64,000 bases of DNA from Cephalopachus bancanus (lineage: Eukaryota; Chordata; Mammalia; Primates; Tarsiidae): the NCBI GenBank assembly GCA_027257055.1, contig JAPVLO010000401.1, forward strand, positions 806,001 to 870,000, in the 5' to 3' direction. Each line of letters begins with the position of its first letter. Within the stretch, counting starts at the first letter, position 1. Below the pieces are notes generated by a model. The model worked only from the letters and a program-made list of their open reading frames with translations. It did no database searches and was not told the origin of the DNA. A program made the translations under genes and the position numbers. Shown piece by piece: positions 49,301-62,065 of this stretch.

Positions 49301-51507
49301 TCTATTAAAGTGTATGTATCTCTTCTAAGTGGGCTTTTACATCTGAGAGCAGATATATTTCTCTTGAGTGATCACTGTAGCCCTCCCACCCCCAAACATG
49401 GAAATATGCAGTACGTAGAATTTCTTAATTATTAAATATTATGACTATCTATGACTAATATATTATTTTTCAACATAGAATTTTGATTATGCTTTTTTTT
49501 TTAACATTTGGAAAGTGTATTTGAAGGTATAATCTCTTGATTCTCTTTATAAATCAAAGAATACAATTGGTTGCTTATTTCTAATTACTGTGAGAACCTT
49601 ACACATTCACTTTTGAAAGATCCCAAACCAATGCAATTTTATTTTGGTTACCTGTTAAAGAGAATTTAATATTTTTATTCCTATAGTTTCAGATAAAATA
49701 AACACAAGGCATATAATCTACCATTACTGCATCTGCAGCTCTTAGTGACAAAATCTTTGTGAAGGATACAACATCAGTCAGAAATGTATAGATATATACT
49801 TTATATAATTACAAGCCAAAATTGTTTCCTATGAATATTTTCCTAAACTCTCAAGCATCTTTACCAAAAATGAATGGCTTTCTGTAGGACTGAAAATTGT
49901 AAGAATAAAGCTTTTCATCACTGATGTGAGAAAGACATATTTAAGCGAAAAAGCAAACAACAAAACTAAAATAGGAGAAATGGGTATGATTTTTTATGGA
50001 AGGCATATGGTAGGTATTATGTCTTTGGTTAAAAAGTATAACTTACTTGCTTTTATAAAACAGAGATACAATTCAGAAGTATTTCTTAGGAATATATAGA
50101 ATATATTGTAATTCAAAATTTTAAATGCCTTTAGGTATAATATAGTATATTTCTCTAAATGAATAAATTTTAGAAATAACCATAGACTTTTAATTAAATG
50201 GTTGTTTCTATCACATTTCAGTAGTATTACCCAGTTTATGATGATACAAAGCAATACTGATTATTTATAACTTGGTGACAGAATTAAAATTAATTAATGT
50301 CAACTTCTGGAAATACAGAAAAGGAAAAACAAGATTTTCTTATCCTTTGGCAAAGGTGAGGGAAAAGAATGTTTTGTTTTTTGTGGGGACAAAATTGTGA
50401 TTTTACTTTGTGAATACAGATATTTAAAGCATACTGAAAAAACTGTTTTAACTGACAGAAATAGTCAGTGAATCTATATAAATTTACAGAGGTTGGAAGG
50501 AGTGAAAACAGTAATTTTATTCTTTCTGTATTGAGTCGAAAGTGTAAAAAGTTAAAACTGTAGAACTGAAAGAAATGCTGTGTATGCTGGGCTGTCATGT
50601 TAATTAAATAAACAACCAGAACAGTGACTCTGTGTATGAAATACATTTTGAAAAGCCTGGGGGGAGGGGGTGCAGGCAGGCCAGGGTGAGTGACACTGGC
50701 ATGAAAAAACATTCATTATATCTGTAGTGACATTTGTGTGAATTTGTTGTATTCTATTAGGAAATTCAGCTCAGAATAGTCTCTTCAGGGCTGTAGTTGA
50801 ATAAAGGCCTTACCGAATTTAATTTTACTTCTATTTTAAGCAAGTTCTCATTATGTTGAGATAGGATGTTTATAAACCTCAAAATTAGAAGTATGCCTAT
50901 ATATTTTAAGATTTTCCATTAATATGGTTTGTGTCAGTCAGCTCAGTAGAGTCTATGTTGACTTCATCGAAAACTTGTGTGATTTAATCTATCAAAACAA
51001 TGAGTTTATTCTGGGATTAAGGAGGGAATTATATTTTTTAGAGAAAGTTATTGCTGTGAGTTATACCCTCTTGGATGTGTGAAGATAATCAGTGCAACTA
51101 TTGTATCATGTAGCATCCTGAGAGATATTGCCATGCAGAAGCAGTGCCTTTCACTGGGCCATGGGGAAATGTCTTATGCTTTGTGAAATTTTGTATAACT
51201 ATGTTTTGGGGTGAATTGTTTACTTAGTTGCCATGTGTCTCCTGTTTAGAGGAGTCTTCCCCCTTTATCTCTTCTGTGTCGTGTCTATAATTGTATCTTC
51301 TAAACAACCCGCAAATATATATTGAAAACTCAATTTATGCTTGTCTTCTGCATTCGTGTGTTTAATGAAACTCTATCAAATAATTCTGAAGACCCTTAGA
51401 ACGTTCAGTTTCCATAGTCTTGTACTGAAAGATGTGCTCTATTAATATGCAAATGAACCTTATTCTTCACATAGAAATCTAGAATCCTTTTAGTAATTAT
51501 ATATACT

Positions 51508-51560
51508 TTTACTATTGCTGGTATTTTTACAACTTTTTTTTTTTAACCAGCAATAGTAAA
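51508..51560. repeat. Perfect 15-base inverted repeat
   Basis: TTTACTATTGCTGGT at 51508-51522 and its exact complement ACCAGCAATAGTAAA at 51546-51560, with a 23-base T-rich loop. Confidence 0.9.
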
Positions 51561-51894
51561 GTACTTAAATAAGTGCTTTTATTTATTTATTTGTTTTGGT
51601 AAGGCTACCTTTGGGAATTGTTTTCACTTTGAACTGAGAATGTATGTTTGTGCTATTATTGGCATAGAACACACAGATTTGAACATTGGGGTAAAAAAGT
51701 CTGAAAGATGTGTTAAGTGGAAATGTGTTGTATAACAATTGTCAAAAATATTAGTTGACCATACCTGTTCATCATGAATGTATACTACTGTTTAAAGAAA
51801 GATGCTGCCATGGTTAATGTTATTCCTACAAGCCTTTGGTCAGACTATCAAGTGTCCAATCAATATGTTTTATCTGTTCATTAGGTCTTGTGCT

Positions 51895-52010
51895 AAAAAT
51901 CATAGAAATTATACACAGACAGATGTGATATAGCATCTGTCTCAAAGTTTAGAGCCTAGTTAGGGCAATGAGACATGAACATAAGAAAAGGAAAGGTCAC
52001 AGTAAAATAT
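51895..52010 (+). repeat. L2-like fragment
   Basis: GCATCTGTCTCAAAGTTTAGAGCCTAGTTAGGGCAATGAGACATGAACATA follows the L2 body. Confidence 0.5.
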
Positions 52011-53433
52011 CTAAATGGCCTCTTAGGTAACAGTTGGAGGAATGAACATAATAGCTTAGAGCAGGGTCCAGGTCTCATTCATCTCTTCTCTGAAATTGTA
52101 TGTCAAACTTCATTTGTTCATTTTTATGGGCAAAAGGCCTATAGTATCATAGATTTTCAGAAGACCCTTAACATCTGCGATGCTGAAGTGGAAGTGGTTT
52201 AGATTGTAAGCAACTTTACATCTTGGAGACTGGAAAAATATTTTTTTTTTGAAATGGAAATTAATATGCATTTATGGTGTGCTCTAAAATAAAGGCAAAA
52301 ATATTGGATTTAGGACATGCTACACTTCAATGCAGCATACTGATGGATTGTTTTCATATTTTGAGGTAGTTTATGACTAAGTAGCTAGCTGCAGTTATGT
52401 CTTAAATGCTTATCTCTGTGTCAGTCTGTAGTTAGTAGACTAGAAGTCTGATTGAAGAGGGAAGGAAACTGAAGGAGAGTCAGCTACATGTGTGTAGATA
52501 GCCTGAGGCAAGATGACTTTTGTCTAATTCCTCTTTGACTTGACTGTGCTACTTGGAGAACAGTCTGACTAGTAATTATAGGCCTAGGAATCATTTGTGT
52601 TTTTGTACATGGAGCCAACTCCAAATTCTCATTCAGAATTAGAAGATTGAGTAACCAGACTGAATATCAGATGTACAGAGAGCACAAAACTTTTTTCAGC
52701 CCTTGCAATGAATATTCTGGTCATCAAATAGTACCCGGTAGCCTCTGAAATGAATTATTCTTGACTTTGTTCCATAAATGAATATCAATTGCATTGAAAA
52801 TTCTAACTTTGTAGCGTCTTATCTCATCAAATGAAAGTATTGAGTGGTGACTTGAATATTAATTTTATTTTAGTTTTTCAATGAATTGATTTTCATATGT
52901 TCAGGAGTTCACAATCTAAGGTAAAACATGATCTGTAAACCGTAAAATATTTCTTCATTAGCAAAAACAGCTTTTTTTTCACCTAATTTATTCTGCACAG
53001 TTTCCTTAGTAAAATACAAGTACATAGGATATAAGAAATAGTAAAAGAGGTCATGAAGAACATAACCTTTTAGAAGATGGAAAGTTATTTGGGAAAAGTC
53101 ACAAACTAAATAACTTCTGCATGTTTGATTTAATTAGAGCTATCATTATTAAGGAATCTGTGAATGATTATTAAAGCTTTCAGGTATAGTCAGTCCTGCT
53201 AACATAGTAATCAAATTAATAGTATTAATGTTCTTTCATCCCAGAAGGATGAGTGGTTATAAGGAACACATTTTATCTGCCGGGATGTGTATTTGTACAC
53301 ATGTGTGTATGTACAAGTTTGTGCATGTGTGATTTTCCCCTGCCAGGAAATTGCTTTGGTTGTATCAATTTAGTGGAGAAACAGTGTCACCCAGTGGTTT
53401 TGATGAAAATGTCCCTATAACCATAATAGATAA

Positions 53434-53727
53434 ACATCATCCAATAGAAATGTAACATGAACCATATATTTAATTTTGCATTTTTTCATAGCTATGCACA
53501 AAATAAAAAATAAGCAGATGAAATTTATGGTAATATGCTGTATGTGACTAGCATATCATGTCAAAATGTAATCAGTATTTAAAAATTTAAACATTTTACC
53601 TTTTTTGGTACTAAGTCCAAGATCTGGTGTGTATTTTATACTTACAGCACATCTCAGTTTGGTTTATCCACATTCAAGTATTCAATAGACACACATGACT
53701 AATGGCTGCCGTGTTGGACAGTGCAGC
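53434..53727 (+). repeat. hAT-type MER element
   Basis: Begins ATCATCCAATAGAAATGTAA, contains GTGTGTATTTTATACTTACAGCACATCTCAGTTTGG, and ends ATGGCTGCCGTGTTGGACAGTGCA. The ends are imperfect inverted repeats (CCAAT..TTGGACAG). I recognise the element but not its exact MER name. Confidence 0.7.
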
Positions 53728-53810
53728 TATATATATTTAAAGATATAAAATACTTAAATACTTATGTCATCTCTTCAGTTATTGTGTAAAATCTATGTAG
53801 ATTTAATAAT

Positions 53811-54110
53811 TATTTTTTTGAGTTGAGGTCTCACTTTGTCACTCAGGCTGGAGCACAGTGCATAATCATGGCTCACTGCAGTCTCAAACTCCTGGGCTCA
53901 AGGGATCCTCCTCCTTCAGTCTCCCAAGTAGCTGGGACTACAGGCACATGCCATCACACCTGGTTAATATTTTTTTAGTTTTCTTTTTTATAGAAACGAC
54001 ATCTCACCAGGTTGCCTAGGCTGGTCTTGAACTCCTGGACTCAATTTAATCCTTTTGCCTCAGCCTCCCAAAGTGCTGGGATTACAGGTGTAAGCCAATG
54101 TGCCTGGCCA
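53811..54110 (-). mobile_element. AluJ-like (old, shared primate type)
   Basis: Antisense dimer with AluJ words (CTCAAACTCCTGGGCTCAAGGGATCCTCC, AAGTGCTGGGATTACAGGTG). Its middle linker is TTTTTTAGTTTTC rather than the GATTTATTGTAGAGATG of the lineage-specific copies. Target-site duplication ATTTAATAAT at 53801-53810 and 54111-54120. Confidence 0.95.
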
Positions 54111-54120
54111 ATTTAATAAT

Positions 54121-55360
54121 ATCATTTAATATACAATCTTTAAAATTTTATCTGTAGTCTTGCTAGATAGCTCATTTTTGTACCACTGTAATAGTTGGTA
54201 AGTCTATCTCTCCCCTTTTCTTCATTTTTTATTATTGCACATATTTTTAAATATGATTATGTTAATGGGGGAAGATTTAGCAAAGTCCTTAGTAAAGGAC
54301 CTATGGTAACCTGATTTATAACATAGTATCAGTATTTCCAGTTACTTATGAATTTGCCTTTCAGAGTTTGGTATAACAGAGTTTGCTTATGTATACAGTG
54401 TGAGCACATTGCATGCTCATGGTGATTAGCCTGTAATTGGGTTATCTAATGTCTCTTTAGAAACAGGGGTGCTTGTGTTTGTAGTGCAGGTCGTTATCTT
54501 TGTAATTTAGAAAACTAAAAGTGACAAGCCTGCTAGTAGTTTTTAATGGATACAAATTATAACAGTGTCTGCAAGGGCCTGATGACTTGTCACTACTGCT
54601 TATATAAATACCACTTTTATGGAAACAAAATGAAAATGGATCCATCTTGTGTACAAATAGGAGTGGAGATTGATGACATGGAATTTTCAAACTAGGAATC
54701 GAGATTAGGTGACTTTTGGAGCCACTTTCTGCGTTCACTCTGCAGTGAATTTCAAACTGATTTCAGATGAAAAAGTCTAGAAGTTTTTAATGTCATGTTC
54801 CTTGTATCACCTTTCCTCAAAATCTGTGAGTTCATTACATCTAGGCATAGTTCCAATACTACATCAGGAATTAATAATAAAATTAGTTTTTATATAGATC
54901 ATGTTACTTTATATGTACACATTAATTTTTTTAAAGAATGCATTTATTTTGCATATAGTGGTTTATAGCTGTGTAATGCATATTGTAGCTTTTGAGCCAA
55001 AGTATTATTTATCTTTGCATTGCAGAATAAGTACAGATATATATATTTTTTGAGACAAGGTACATAGATATTCACAAATCACTTAGGAAATCTAAAAAGA
55101 TCAAAAGGCAATGGAATCATAGTATACAGAGGGGCACATCTGAATAAAATTAAATATTTTGGACTCAGTCTCACTACTGGTGAAGCTGACTCAATTTAGT
55201 CTTCTTAAAGGAGCTAGCTGAGGAGTAAAACACTGTTGTAAAACATATCTGTTACTTGAAAGAGTTTCTCTTTGAGTTTAACTAGTCATTTGCTCTGGCT
55301 AATTTTGAAGGTGCTTTAAATTAATACAGAGGTTGGTCTTACAAATTTTTTCCCCCATCT
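54121..55360. other. PDE3A intron 1, nothing recognised
   Basis: AT-rich intronic DNA. The minus-strand frame at 54457-54738 is unsupported. Confidence 0.4.
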
Positions 55361-55380
55361 TCTTTATCTGTTCTTGTTTC

Positions 55381-55609
55381 TCCCTCTGTCCCTCCTTCTT
55401 TCCCACCCCCCTTCCTCTCTCCCTCTGTTCCTCCCTCTGTCCCTCCTTTCCCTTTCTCTCTCTCTCTCATCTTCCCTCTCTCCCACTCCCTGTCCTCCTC
55501 CCTGCCCCTCCTTCTCCCTCCTTCCCTTCCTCCCCCTCACTTCCTACCCTCCCTATCCTTCCCACCCTCCCTATCTTTCCCCCTCCCTCTCCCTTTCTCT
55601 CTCTCTCCA
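55381..55609. repeat. Polypyrimidine (CT-rich) tract
   Basis: About 229 bases of C and T on the plus strand with only about 15 purines. Purine-free runs include 55440-55468, 55505-55538 and 55574-55608. Long frames reading Ser/Pro/Leu here are composition artefacts. Confidence 0.92.
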
Positions 55610-56039
55610 CACTCACATATATAGACATATGTGTATTTTATTATTACTTAATAGATTCTTCTCCCTAAGAATATGTTTAAAATTTTAAGGAATGCCTTTC
55701 TGTCCCCCACAGTACCTTGTGAGAATATCAAAATAATTTTATGCAAGAATCTTGTGGTTTGGATTTAATAGGATTTTAATAAAAATTTTCCACCCTGTGA
55801 AATAAGTTTAAATAACTGAATATTTATGCTATGTCTGTGGCAAGTGTTTCCTCTTCTCCACTTAAATAGACCTAATGGATGTTTGAAATCTTAGAGACAT
55901 TATTTTGGGAGGAATGTTTTATTTTGTGGTAACTGCTGTACTGCTGTGTAGAGTCAGCATCCCAGCACATTTTCAGCTAGTATGAACACAAATAAAAGCA
56001 ATAAGTTCTTATTTTTATCCTAAGTGTTTTAGAGGTCCA

Positions 56040-56215
56040 CTTAAGACATGCTCCCTTGATTGTCAGTAGTGGGAAATTGCCAGTGGGGGAATTGGCAGCA
56101 GTGGGATTCTGTGGTGGGGGGGCAAACCTCATCAGCAAGGATACCTGCATAGTGAACATTTGTGTACCTAACCTTGAATTGTACCCACATCTTTAAAATT
56201 AAAAATTGAAAAAAA
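56040..56215 (+). mobile_element. L1 3' end, short 5'-truncated copy
   Basis: Sense 3' UTR: repeated GGGAAATTGCC/GGCAGCAGTGGGA units, TGAACATTTGTGTACCTAACC, GAATTGTACCCACATCTTTAAAA, then an A-rich tail. Confidence 0.8.
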
Positions 56216-56912
56216 AGAAAATGCTCTTTTGCAGGCAGTGTTTGTCCTGGAGGTATAAAGCAACCCTTAATTTGGGAGTTAGTATTTTGGGGTCCAGCCT
56301 CAGCAGTCATCCGTCAGAAAGTTTAGAAAGGATAGAGCCTGTTGAACTTCCTGTGCTATATTGAGAATGTGCTTTCTAGGCTCAGGAACAAAGGAAGTCA
56401 GATTCAGATCATGACGGTTTTTTAGGCTCCTGGTCTCAGCCATAAGCATTTTCTTTAGAAAATTCCGATCCAATGTCTTGCTCATTGTTGGTGCTGTTTG
56501 GCTAACAGGATAAATGGATGGAAAAGACATAAGAGACTTTTAATCTGAAATATTTATCTCCCCCCTCTCCTGAAGTGGAGTTAGTGGCTAAATTGATTTA
56601 AAATAACGTCTATGGAGAGAAGGAAAGAAATGGATTATCAACAAGTCTATAAATTTTCATTTTTAATATGTAATATGATACAAACATTTTTCTTACTTTA
56701 AAAAATATTTTCTTGCATGTATTACATAAGGGACTGAATTTGGCTGTGACCTTTCTGGTAGGAAATCCCACATTCAGCATGAGTCCTAGATATTTATTTT
56801 TGGCTCCCTCTCAACTGAAACTAACTAAAGCTACCACCAAGATCATTGTAGTATATAAACCTTTGAAAGATCTCTGAAATTAGGGTACACTTTTTAGAAA
56901 AATAAAAATTCA

Positions 56913-57185
56913 GCAGGGCTTCATGGCTCAGTCTATAATCCCAGCACTTTGGGAGGCCGAGGTGTGTGGATTGCCTGAGCCCGCAGGTTTGAGACCCACC
57001 CGGGCAACTTGGCGAGACCTCGTCTCTACAATAAAATAAAAAATTAGCTGGGTGTGGTAGCGTGGTTACTTGGAAGGTTGAGGCAGAAGGATCGCCGGAG
57101 CCCAGCAGGTCGAGTCTGTGGTGGCCGGGAGCATGCCACTGCACTCTAGTCTGGGCAACAGAGTGAGACTCCAACGCAAAAAAAA
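56913..57185 (+). mobile_element. Alu, older/intermediate group
   Basis: Plus-strand dimer with the undeleted GCAACTTGGCGAGACCTC. The middle of the right arm lacks about 16 bases after GTGGTAGCG. Target-site duplication AGAAAAATAAAAATTCA at 56896-56912 and 57186-57202. Confidence 0.95.
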
Positions 57186-57204
57186 AGAAAAATAAAAATT
57201 CAAG

Positions 57205-57660
57205 TTTTTTCGCATTCAACTGATACACTGAGAATAAACTCTGTTTTCTCCCATTGTTTCCTACAGAGCTCTGACAGGTGTTTTTCAACTATCACGTCTT
57301 TACATTCTATTAGTGTGTATTCTTGTTAGAGGTTCTTACTGAATAGCTGTATTTCCTGAAAAGTCTAATGTAAGGTAAATGCTGTCTCTATTATATCTTT
57401 TAGCTTGTGATCAATTACAAAATGTATTTTGAGACAGTTGCTTCCAGAGGTGACATTGTGAAATTGCCTTATTTAAAATGTCATCCAACTGCAGTGTTAG
57501 TTCAATCATGTGGAATGATCTAGAAATTTGGTAGCATACTTTCAGTCAAAATGAACTGAAAAATCAAAAGTTTATAAGGTTGTATTGAATAACACATTTG
57601 AGCTCATCCAGTCATTTTCCTTTGATCCACATAGCTTTTAATAGAACTTGACTTGTTAAA
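57205..57660. other. PDE3A intron 1, nothing recognised
   Basis: No feature identified; an (ATTT)n run follows at 57669-57689. Confidence 0.4.
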
Positions 57661-57689
57661 ATAGAAACATTTATTTATTTATTTATTTT

Positions 57690-57930
57690 GAGTTTTTTTT
57701 TTTCTCTTTTAATTTTTATTTTGAAATTGTGGGGTACAATTCAGGGTTAGGTATACAAATGATGAGGTGTACCCCCCCTTCCCCAGGCGGATATTGACTA
57801 CTGTCAATGCCAGTTCCCTACCCCCCAACCCTCTCCCTGCAGTTTCCCACTACTTTCAATCCCTCTCCTACAGTAATATGGTAGTTGTTCAAGGTCCACT
57901 TATGAATGAGAACATATGGTACTCAGCTCA
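57690..57930 (-). mobile_element. L1 3' end, 5'-truncated copy
   Basis: T-rich tail, GAAATTGTGGGGTACAATTCAGGGTTAGG, one CAGTTTCCCACTACT unit, then GAGAACATATGGTACTCAG at the 3' edge of ORF2. Confidence 0.85.
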
Positions 57931-58339
57931 TTTAAATCAAATAACATTTTCTTGTTGCAACTGTAATACTTAGTAAAGATTCAGTATTATCATCTTCATA
58001 TCTTCTTATTCAAACTAGAGACATCTCTTGAGAATTTTAGGCAGATTATCATGACATCAGATAAACTAGGAGTACCATGTTTAGAAAGAAAAGTGATTTC
58101 CAACTTTATTTTATGATGATTAGTTTCCTTTTGTCAAGTTGTCTTGTGGGTAGATTTTCTAGAAAGGTTACCATTACTGACAACTTTCAGAATTTAAGAG
58201 TTCTTTGAATATACCATTAAAAAAAATTGAGTATGGTTTTTATTTGAGAAAATAAATGACAAACTCCGAAGTTAGTTATTTATTAATTTGAAATAATCAA
58301 ACTATTTGTAGATTTATTTGATATCTTAACTAAAAATTT

Positions 58340-59055
58340 AGAAGCAAAATCTTGTAACTGTATTTTCAATGGCCATCATTAATAAAACAAAAAAATAACA
58401 GGTGCTGGAGAGGATGTGGAGAAAAAGCAACACTACTACACTGTTGGTGGGGATGCAAGCTAGTTCAATCACTATGGAAAACAGTGTGACAATTCCTAAA
58501 AGAACTAGAAATTGACCTTCCATAAAACCCAGCAATCCCCCTTCTGGAACTATACTTGGAGGAACTTAAATCATTCTACAAAAAAGATAACTGCACATGC
58601 ATGTTTATTGCAGCACTATTTACAATAGCAAAAACATGGAACCAACCGTGCTGCCCATAGAAACTGGACTGGATAAAATAAATGTACATATACATCATAG
58701 AATATTATGCAGTCATAAAGATGGACAAAATTATGGACTTCATATCAACTTGGATGGATTTGTAGTCTATAATACTCAGTGATCTATCACAGAAATAAAG
58801 AACTGAATACCACATGTTCTCACTCATAAACAGACCCTGAGCATTTACCATAATACTATAAGAAAGGGATTGGCAGTAGCTGGAAACTGCCTGAGGCTGG
58901 GGTGGGGACCCATAACATCAATGAGGGTACCTGATCTCAAACCAGGCAAACTGGGTACCAAAGAGAGGTCCAAACGTTACTTGTATGGTGACTGCTTGCG
59001 TACCTAATCCTGAATTTTACCCCACATCTTTATAATAAAAAAATATTTAGAGAAA
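58340..59055 (+). mobile_element. L1 3' end with ORF2 terminus
   Basis: Sense copy. The decayed ORF2 C-terminal region includes GGTGCTGGAGAGGATGTGGAG and CACTACTACACTGTTGGTGGGGATGCAAG, the same part as the minus-strand copies. A 3' UTR (CCACATCTTTATAATAAAA) and A-rich end follow at about 59035-59055. Confidence 0.9.
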
Positions 59056-59059
59056 ACAA

Positions 59060-60230
59060 ACAAAAGTTATAATTTCATTTTTGGGACAAAGAACTAACTG
59101 TGTGTATTATCTTGAATGGTGTCAGTTTTTGCTCTTAGTGATCTAATTTTGTTATAATTGCGGTTGTTTTTGCGAGATAAATAGGACCTAGAATGTTGCA
59201 CTGTTATTAAGACAGTATACTCATTTTGTCCACTTCTCTTCATTCCCTTTTACTTGAATTACAATTGGATTGATTCTTCTTAACCCTTTTAGAGAACAAT
59301 CAAAGCTTTTAAGTGTTTTCAGTGAACTCCTTTAAGCAATTAACTAGTCTTAATGAAAAGTGTGAGAATTAGTTTGGGAATGTTGGATACAGATATAACT
59401 GAACACTTGTTAAGTAAGTTTCTACAAAATAAAATGGCATTCAGAAATGAAAACGACCATAAAAATGAATGCAACCCCCCAAAAAATAATGCTAATGATT
59501 CGCTCGTGCGGAATGAAGACTAGATCAAAATCAAATGAATAATTCCTTAGTTTTCAAAAAGTACTTATTCTGTGGTCTTTAGGTGATGTAATATTAGCAC
59601 ACTTAAAATATGTAGACCTCTTTATGATTTGAAAAGAGGGAAAGAGCTTGTGAAAGTCACTCTTGGATGCTGGTCAGGATGTCCAGCCATGCATTGCCTC
59701 AGGATCTGTCCTTAGACCAAAAGCATATGAGGGATGATTATCTGTGTAAAAAGTCATAATACTATTCACAAACTTTCCTGACATTGATTACCTTCCAGGA
59801 CATTAATCTTGTTTCTTAGTTTTGTAGTGCATTTATAATTTTTACTAATATGCCGTAATAGCAATCTTATGTGAACTTTTACCTGCTATGTGACTTGAAT
59901 TGATTAAAGATGTCCCCGAGTAAGTGTTTCTTATTTAAAATTCCAGGACTCTTTATTTTACATCAAATATTTGTATATCCTAAGCATTTAAATATGCTTA
60001 AATTTTTATCTTGTTTATTCTGGCTTTTCCCCTGCTGATAATTATTCATATATAAATGTAATATTGTGTTAATCAAACAATTGTTTTTTATTTATAGCAG
60101 CAAATACCCCAATTACTAGATTAACCAACTTCTCTTAGATCATTTCAAAGTTTATGTGGAGATTGCTTAATTTCACCTATGTATAATTACACATCATTTG
60201 GCACTTTATAATGGAGATGTTCGCTGTCCT
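59060..60230. other. PDE3A intron 1, nothing recognised
   Basis: AT-rich, no named feature. Confidence 0.4.
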
Positions 60231-60235
60231 TCTCA

Positions 60236-60402
60236 GAATGTAGTGTGAATAAAAATCAACTGGGAAGCCTATTAAAATGCAGGTTCCTAAATTTTAAGTT
60301 ACAGGCTATGTCCCCTCAGATATTCTGATTTTAGTTAAGTGAGGTCCAGAAATTTGCAATTTTAAGGAGCAGCCTAGGTACCTCAGTTGAAAAACACAGG
60401 GC
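60236..60402 (+). repeat. MER5A-like hAT-Charlie element
   Basis: AAAATCAACTGGGAAGCC, AAATGCAGGTTCC, CAGATATTCTGATTTTAG and TCAGTTGAAAAACAC follow MER5A order, more decayed than the other two copies. Confidence 0.6.
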
Positions 60403-60629
60403 TATTTACTTTTGTCTACTAAAACTGTACAGGAAGTTCTGACTTGTGCAGTCTGTTTCAACAAATAGTTAAAAAATGCTTGGTTTGGACTAAAAGGCTT
60501 GATTTTGTGGTGAAAAACCAGTTTGTACACAAACATACACACTATAGTTTATGAACGTATTCATAAATTTTTCACTTTGATTTCTCCATTGAGGATACCT
60601 CAGATAATTTTTTTGACCATCCTGCATAT

Positions 60630-60790
60630 CAAGTCCTCATCTGTAAAATAGGAATAACAGTTTCACTACATATTTCATATGGCTGTCATAAAGCCTAAAA
60701 AAATAAATTGCTATTCACATATTAAATAGAAGACTATATGTACTTATGGTGGAGACAGACCAAAGCTTAGAAATATGTACAAGTTTCTTA
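60630..60790 (+). repeat. MIR-like fragment
   Basis: CCTCATCTGTAAAATAGGAATAACAG is a clear MIR 3' core; the remainder is weak. Confidence 0.6.
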
Positions 60791-60799
60791 AACTTTCAC

Positions 60800-61835
60800 A
60801 GCTTTAGTGAAATTATCTGTACCATAAGAATAGTGTACTTTACTACTTGAGGCTATTAAGGTTCTATTAATATAAATAATGGACAGAGGTTCTGGCCATA
60901 CGTCTCTCCCAGCTGAACACTGTGTCATTGAAAGTTGTAGACTACACATCAGAAAGTGCAATATAAAACAATGCAAACAAATTTGCATTTGATTACAAAA
61001 ACAAACTCGCAAGTCTTACAGAATATGCAGATTTTATGGACGTTAAATGAAATGAGAGAGTTTCTGAAGTTGCAACCAAAGTCACTAACCAATGAGGAGC
61101 CCTGAGAGTTAGATAAGGTAATAGTGGGAAGAGAGAGAGGTCTGGGGACTTCAAATGCTTCGGTGAAAAAGGATTAAGAGAGATCCTTAAGAAAACTGAT
61201 GGAGTTCTTGAACATGTTTGTAAAAACAGTTGATGATGCTGTTGAGAGTCATTTGTGTGGTATGTCATATAACCTCATTTACAGAAACTTGCTTCATGCT
61301 TTCAATTTGATTTGTACTCTAGCTGCCATTGTAACCTATATTTTGTCTTGAAAGACAAAATTATTTTCAAAATTTTGGGTGTATTTTTCATGGTACCATT
61401 TTCTCATTATTTACCAGAAGTGTCATTATTCTTGGATAACAAGGATTTTTTTCTGCTTTATTATCTATGTAAACCATCTAGGCCCTGACTGAGCTGTGAC
61501 CTGCAGTGGAAGGTACTAACTGTTTATGTTGTCACATAAAAATATTCCTCAAGAATTTTTTTTTTAAAACCCAGCTTACACAGGGTCTTACTCTAGGCCT
61601 CAGTCTTCAGACCATTTTTCTTCCAGATTTTTCCACTTATTGAATGATCTTCCAGTCTAGCAGTCTGGCCTGTGGTGGTGATTTTGGTTTGGTCCCAGCA
61701 GCAGCAAGAATCCTGTATAGTCTCAGTCTATTACCATGGGTTTCAGTTTAGAAATTCTGTCTGGGATAGTCGTCTCTTTACTAACTTTTTCATAGAAAGT
61801 CCTTGGATTTCCACTTCTGTGATACAGGAGATGTA
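60800..61835. other. PDE3A intron 1, nothing recognised
   Basis: No named feature. Confidence 0.4.
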
Positions 61836-61839
61836 AAAA

Positions 61840-62065
61840 GACGAAGGGGAGGGGACTGCAGATGCTAGGCCATGAGAAGTTATTGAAAGACTTTTGCTCC
61901 AAGGGAGATGGGATACCATTGAAGGGTTTTGAGCAAAGAAAAGATGTAATTAAACTTATGTTGAATAGGATCTCTCAGACTGTGTTGAGTGAGAATAGGT
62001 GTTAGGATGGAAGAAGGAATGCCAATTAAAAGATGGTTGCATTAATCAAGAGATGATTGTGAACT
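61840..62065 (+). repeat. L2-like fragment
   Basis: GGTTTTGAGCAAAGAAAAGATGTAATTAAAC and the following text fit the L2 3' region. Confidence 0.55.

Noticed and set aside
55333..55688. Pro/Ser/Leu-rich open frames
   Set aside because: Produced by the CT-rich tract, where stop codons are rare.
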